DNA of 31,468 nt. Source: JBKJUK01 sp046590705 (GTDB lineage Bacteria; Acidobacteriota; Thermoanaerobaculia; Gp7-AA8). The stretch is taken from the NCBI GenBank assembly GCA_046590705.1, contig JBKJUK010000091.1, positions 1-31,468 on the forward strand. The letters are read 5' to 3'. Position numbers and translations under genes: made by a program. The notes under the pieces were generated by a model that was not told the DNA's origin, did no database searches, and saw nothing but the letters and a program-made list of their open reading frames with translations. Below, piece after piece: positions 28,711 to 31,468 of this stretch (its first letter is position 1; the number at the start of each line of letters is the position of its first letter).

Positions 28711-28717
28711 GAACTGA

Positions 28718-30016
28718 ATGACTGTTTACCGAGCCAGAATCTTCTCGCCAGTCGCCAATCCCTTCGCACTGGCTGACCCGGCGCCCGCCTACATCGACCA
28801 CCTCAATGGCTACCTGGCGGTCGAACACGGCCGCATCGCTTCCATTGGTGACTGGAAAGATTGCCCCGACCGTTTCCGCGGAGGCACCATCATCAACCTC
28901 GGCAGCGATCATCTGATCACTCCTGGTTTCGTCGACACCCATCTTCATGCTCCGCAACTGGAGATGATCGGGTCCTACGGCGGACATCTGCTGGAGTGGC
29001 TGAATCGCTACACGTTTCCGACCGAAGCCCGCTTCAGTGACGTCAGACATGCACGTCGAGTGGCCTCGGCTCTGTTCGACGAACTGCTGCGAAACGGGAC
29101 GCTGACGTCGTTGATTTTCTCGACGATCCACCTGGAGGCTACGGCCGCCTTTTTCGAAGAAGCTGAGACGCGCGGATGCAGGGCCATCATTGGAAAGACC
29201 ATGATGGACCGCTTCGCGCCCGATGCGCTCGTCGAGGATCCGGAGAGGTCCTATCGGGAGAGTCGCGAGCTGTTGATGAAATGGGATGGCCGCGGCGTTC
29301 TGCGATATGCCATCACGCCGCGGTTCGCGCCGACCTCGACGCCGAAGCTACTGGAACTCGCCGGCGATTTGAAGAGAGAATTTCCGAATGCCTACGTGCA
29401 TACGCACGTCTCTGAGAATCTGGCTGAGGTTGACTGGGTGCGGGAGCTATTTCCTGACGCGGCGAGCTACGTTGACGTTTATGACAAGGCAGGTCTGCTG
29501 AGTGACCGCACTGTGCTCGCCCATGGCGTGCACCTCTCGGACGAAGAACTCGGCGTACTGGCAGCGCGAAAGAGCCGCATCGCCCATTGCCCGAACTCCA
29601 ATCTCTTTCTTGGGAGTGGCCTGTTCCCTCTGCGGCGTGTCCTTGCCGCGGGAGTGAAAGTGGGGCTTGGGAGCGACATCGGGGCAGGGACCACGCCTTC
29701 GATGTTCAACGCCATGTCCGATGCCTACAAGGTGCAGCAGGTGTCCGGTATCTCGCTCAACCCGTTCGAACTCTGGTACCTGGCGACTCTTGGAGGGGCC
29801 GAAGTGCTCTCTCTCGATGACACGACCGGAAGTCTGAGCGAAGGCAAGGACGCCGATTTCCTGGTGCTCGATCTCCACGCCACGCCTCTGCTCTCGATGC
29901 GCACGAGCCGGGCATCCGATATTCAGGAATTGTTGTCGGGCCTCATTTTCATGGGCGACGACCGGGTAGTGAGCCGTTCGATCTGTCGTGGAAACGAACT
30001 TTATCGTCGGCCCTGA
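28718..30016 (+). CDS. guaD: Guanine deaminase
   Basis: The enzyme hydrolyses guanine to xanthine and ammonia in purine salvage or breakdown. The 432-residue amidohydrolase carries the zinc ligands HLH (His75, His77) in TPGFVDTHLHAPQ, His230 in VHTHVSEN with Glu233, and Asp320 in GLGSDIGAG, plus LAHGVHLSDEEL. RYAITPRFAPTST (about 196-208) and HCPNSNLFLGSGLFPLR are specific to guanine deaminases among the amidohydrolases. The ATG at 28718 has AGGA five bases upstream. It is the only purine catabolic gene here, so its pathway partners lie elsewhere. A dyad overlaps the ribosome binding site. Confidence 0.93.
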   Translation: MTVYRARIFSPVANPFALADPAPAYIDHLNGYLAVEHGRIASIGDWKDCPDRFRGGTIINLGSDHLITPGFVDTHLHAPQLEMIGSYGGHLLEWLNRYTFPTEARFSDVRHARRVASALFDELLRNGTLTSLIFSTIHLEATAAFFEEAETRGCRAIIGKTMMDRFAPDALVEDPERSYRESRELLMKWDGRGVLRYAITPRFAPTSTPKLLELAGDLKREFPNAYVHTHVSENLAEVDWVRELFPDAASYVDVYDKAGLLSDRTVLAHGVHLSDEELGVLAARKSRIAHCPNSNLFLGSGLFPLRRVLAAGVKVGLGSDIGAGTTPSMFNAMSDAYKVQQVSGISLNPFELWYLATLGGAEVLSLDDTTGSLSEGKDADFLVLDLHATPLLSMRTSRASDIQELLSGLIFMGDDRVVSRSICRGNELYRRP

Positions 30017-30113
30017 GGAGAGCGTTGACCCCGTCCACAACCTGATGAGCACGGTTCTCCCGGGAATGGAACGCCTCTTGCGATTCTCCCTCCTTACTCA
30101 GAGGAGAGAAATC

Positions 30114-31385
30114 ATGTTCAACAGCTCACAGCAGGTGGTATCGCGCGGATCGTTTCTGGCGGTACTGCTCCTGACCATCGCAACGTCCGCAGTAGCGCAA
30201 TCACGAACAACCTGGACAGCTGCTTCCGAAATAAGGTCGGGAGTTCGCGGCACGGCTGTCGGAACCATATCGAATCTGGACAGCAGCGGCGGTCGTTTTT
30301 CGATCACTCTCGATGGAGATCGCGGGCAGCGAACTGTTTCAGTCGTCCCCGATTCCTCGGAGACTGCGTATCGCGCCTTCGGAAACGCGAGCGAGGTTTT
30401 TCGGGGCAACAGCGGGTTCTCGCGACTCCGTATGGGAGACAGGCTCGAGATTCGGGCTATTGGTTCCGGGAGCTACGCTCTTCGCGCTGAAGAAATCGTC
30501 CTGCTGGGGAGAGCGCTCGGGACAACATCGAACCCCGGTGCGAGTAACACCGTCGAAGGAATCGTGAGGACAGCCAATACAGCTGAGAATCGATTCGTGC
30601 TGGAGACCGATCGACGGGAACTTTACACGGTCATCGGCACTGCCTCGACTCCTGTGATCTACCAGGGGAACACTCATCGGATCGCGAACCTAGAAGCCGG
30701 AGACCGTGTCCGCGTAGTGATCGAGAGCAGCAATTCGGATGGGATACGGGCGCGATCGATCGACGTTCTCAAGGATGTGTCGGATGGCGACGACAACGTT
30801 TTCGGTTCGGGAAGCGGCACCACCGTGACTTCAATCAGTGGCCGAGTCTCACGCGTTGACTCGCGGAACAATTCGTTTCGCGTCAACACTGGCCGCGAGG
30901 ACGTAGTGATCGACGCCCGCACCTCATACGACAGAAGCGGAACACGGTTCCGCGTCAGTGATCTTCAGGTCGGAGATACGGTGACGGTAAGCGGTCAGTA
31001 TGACGGGAACAATCGCACTACATTTCGAGCGGACACGATCCGAATGGGCAGCGACGACCGCGACAATCGCGACAACCGCGACCGCGACTCGAGAGACCGA
31101 AACGATCGGAACGACGATCGCTTCGACGACGAGGATCAGATACCGGAAATGGTGGTCATCGACGGAACAGTCGAGACCGCCTTTGATGACGACATTCTAG
31201 TGGTGAGACGCGGGAGCAGCCGGGATATCGTTACCATCCTGGTCGACGAGGACTTCGTGGTGCGGTCGCGCACTGCAGGTAGCTACGTCACGGCCGACAG
31301 GCTTCGCGTCGGCGATCGCATCACCGTGAAGGCTTTCCGCCAGTCGCGGACACGCTACACCGCACAGAGCATCCGTATTCGTTGA
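30114..31385 (+). CDS. Secreted four-repeat protein, DUF5666-like
   Basis: The function is unknown. I start at the ATG at 30114 because GAGGAG (30101-30106) lies seven bases upstream and a signal peptide follows (FLAVLLLTIATSAVA, likely cleaved before Gln29). The 423-residue product contains four related beta-rich units of roughly 75-90 residues (about 45-132, 146-219, 239-311 and 347-422). Each opens with a G-x-V/I strand and contains a (V/A/M)GDR/T hydrophobic-strand motif near its end (MGDRLEI, AGDRVRV, VGDTVTV, VGDRITV), as in DUF5666-type proteins. An Asp/Arg/Asn-rich linker (313-341) separates units 3 and 4. No membrane anchor or lipobox is seen, so it is probably periplasmic or extracellular. 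The longer frame from 29988 overlaps guaD and is not needed. Confidence 0.75.
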   Translation: MFNSSQQVVSRGSFLAVLLLTIATSAVAQSRTTWTAASEIRSGVRGTAVGTISNLDSSGGRFSITLDGDRGQRTVSVVPDSSETAYRAFGNASEVFRGNSGFSRLRMGDRLEIRAIGSGSYALRAEEIVLLGRALGTTSNPGASNTVEGIVRTANTAENRFVLETDRRELYTVIGTASTPVIYQGNTHRIANLEAGDRVRVVIESSNSDGIRARSIDVLKDVSDGDDNVFGSGSGTTVTSISGRVSRVDSRNNSFRVNTGREDVVIDARTSYDRSGTRFRVSDLQVGDTVTVSGQYDGNNRTTFRADTIRMGSDDRDNRDNRDRDSRDRNDRNDDRFDDEDQIPEMVVIDGTVETAFDDDILVVRRGSSRDIVTILVDEDFVVRSRTAGSYVTADRLRVGDRITVKAFRQSRTRYTAQSIRIR

Positions 31386-31468
31386 TTTAGAGCGGGCCGG
31401 AGTTTGGGGGCCGGGGGCCGGGGCGGAACGTCCTGGCCTCTCGTTGGGGCGCGTTGCACGTGCCCGCT
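31386..31468. other. G-rich intergenic stretch at the window end
   Basis: After the last gene lies a run with G tracts (GGG at 31394-31396, then GGGGG, GGGGG and GGGG between 31406 and 31423) separated mostly by CC. It could form a G-quadruplex or be part of a GC-rich dispersed repeat; a similar GGCCGGGGGCCGG lies just after topA (22867-22879). No gene is visible before the window ends. Confidence 0.3.

Noticed and set aside
31450..31466. CACGTG core near the window end as a third parS
   Set aside because: The flanks match on one side only (GTTGCACGTGCCC), so the 16-base parS pattern is not met; the CACGTG near 6610 inside mnmE fails in the same way.

Overview
This window is the replication-origin neighbourhood of a bacterial chromosome followed by ordinary housekeeping genes. 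I see no phage, plasmid, insertion sequence, CRISPR array, rRNA or tRNA. The base composition is moderately GC-rich. Gene order (dnaN-dnaA | rpmH-rnpA-yidD-yidC-mnmE-mnmG-rsmG-parA-parB-bactofilin, then a b'/b-type ATP synthase operon), an archaeal-type ATP-dependent DNA ligase, and GTCATTCCGA-type dispersed repeats together suggest Acidobacteriota or a nearby deep lineage. The par-bactofilin-atp order also recalls Geobacter-like Desulfobacterota. This placement is inference, not proof.

Layout. From 145 to 2828, dnaN and dnaA run leftwards, and DnaA-box-like 9-mers lie on both sides of dnaA (1425-1473 and 2858-2888), so oriC is probably here. From 3020 a strong sigma70-type promoter drives rightward rpmH, rnpA, yidD and yidC. 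These are followed by mnmE, mnmG, rsmG, parA, parB and a bactofilin, tightly packed and mostly overlapping. Two parS palindromes sit immediately before mnmG and parA. A convergent YkgJ-type cysteine-cluster gene (11449-12063) ends this block. A divergent promoter and a folded leader (12058-12133) precede the peripheral-stalk and F1 genes b', b, delta, alpha, gamma, beta and epsilon; the membrane genes a and c are not in the window.

From 18107 a hairpin separates atpC from an overlapping two-component pair. The first protein keeps a phospho-acceptor-like histidine but lacks recognisable ATP-binding boxes. The second is an NtrC-type sigma54 activator with GAFTNA in place of GAFTGA. A five-zinc-ribbon topoisomerase I follows. 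The right-hand third (22863-31468) is looser: metX and an ATP-dependent DNA ligase on the minus strand, then malate dehydrogenase, a PolB-like 3'-5' exonuclease, guanine deaminase and a secreted four-repeat protein on the plus strand. Its gaps hold three copies of a palindromic repeat with matching termini (22905-23081, 24321-24496, 27480-27617) and one unrelated inverted repeat (26245-26347).

Functionally the left two thirds cover replication initiation (DnaA, DnaN), origin segregation (ParA, ParB, parS, possibly the bactofilin scaffold), tRNA and rRNA modification, membrane protein insertion and ATP synthesis. The most noteworthy items are the predicted pseudokinase/sigma54-activator pair, parS sites lying in the ribosome-binding position of two genes, the degenerate G4 motif of MnmE, and the repeat family. 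I did not find convincing evidence of an undescribed multi-gene system.
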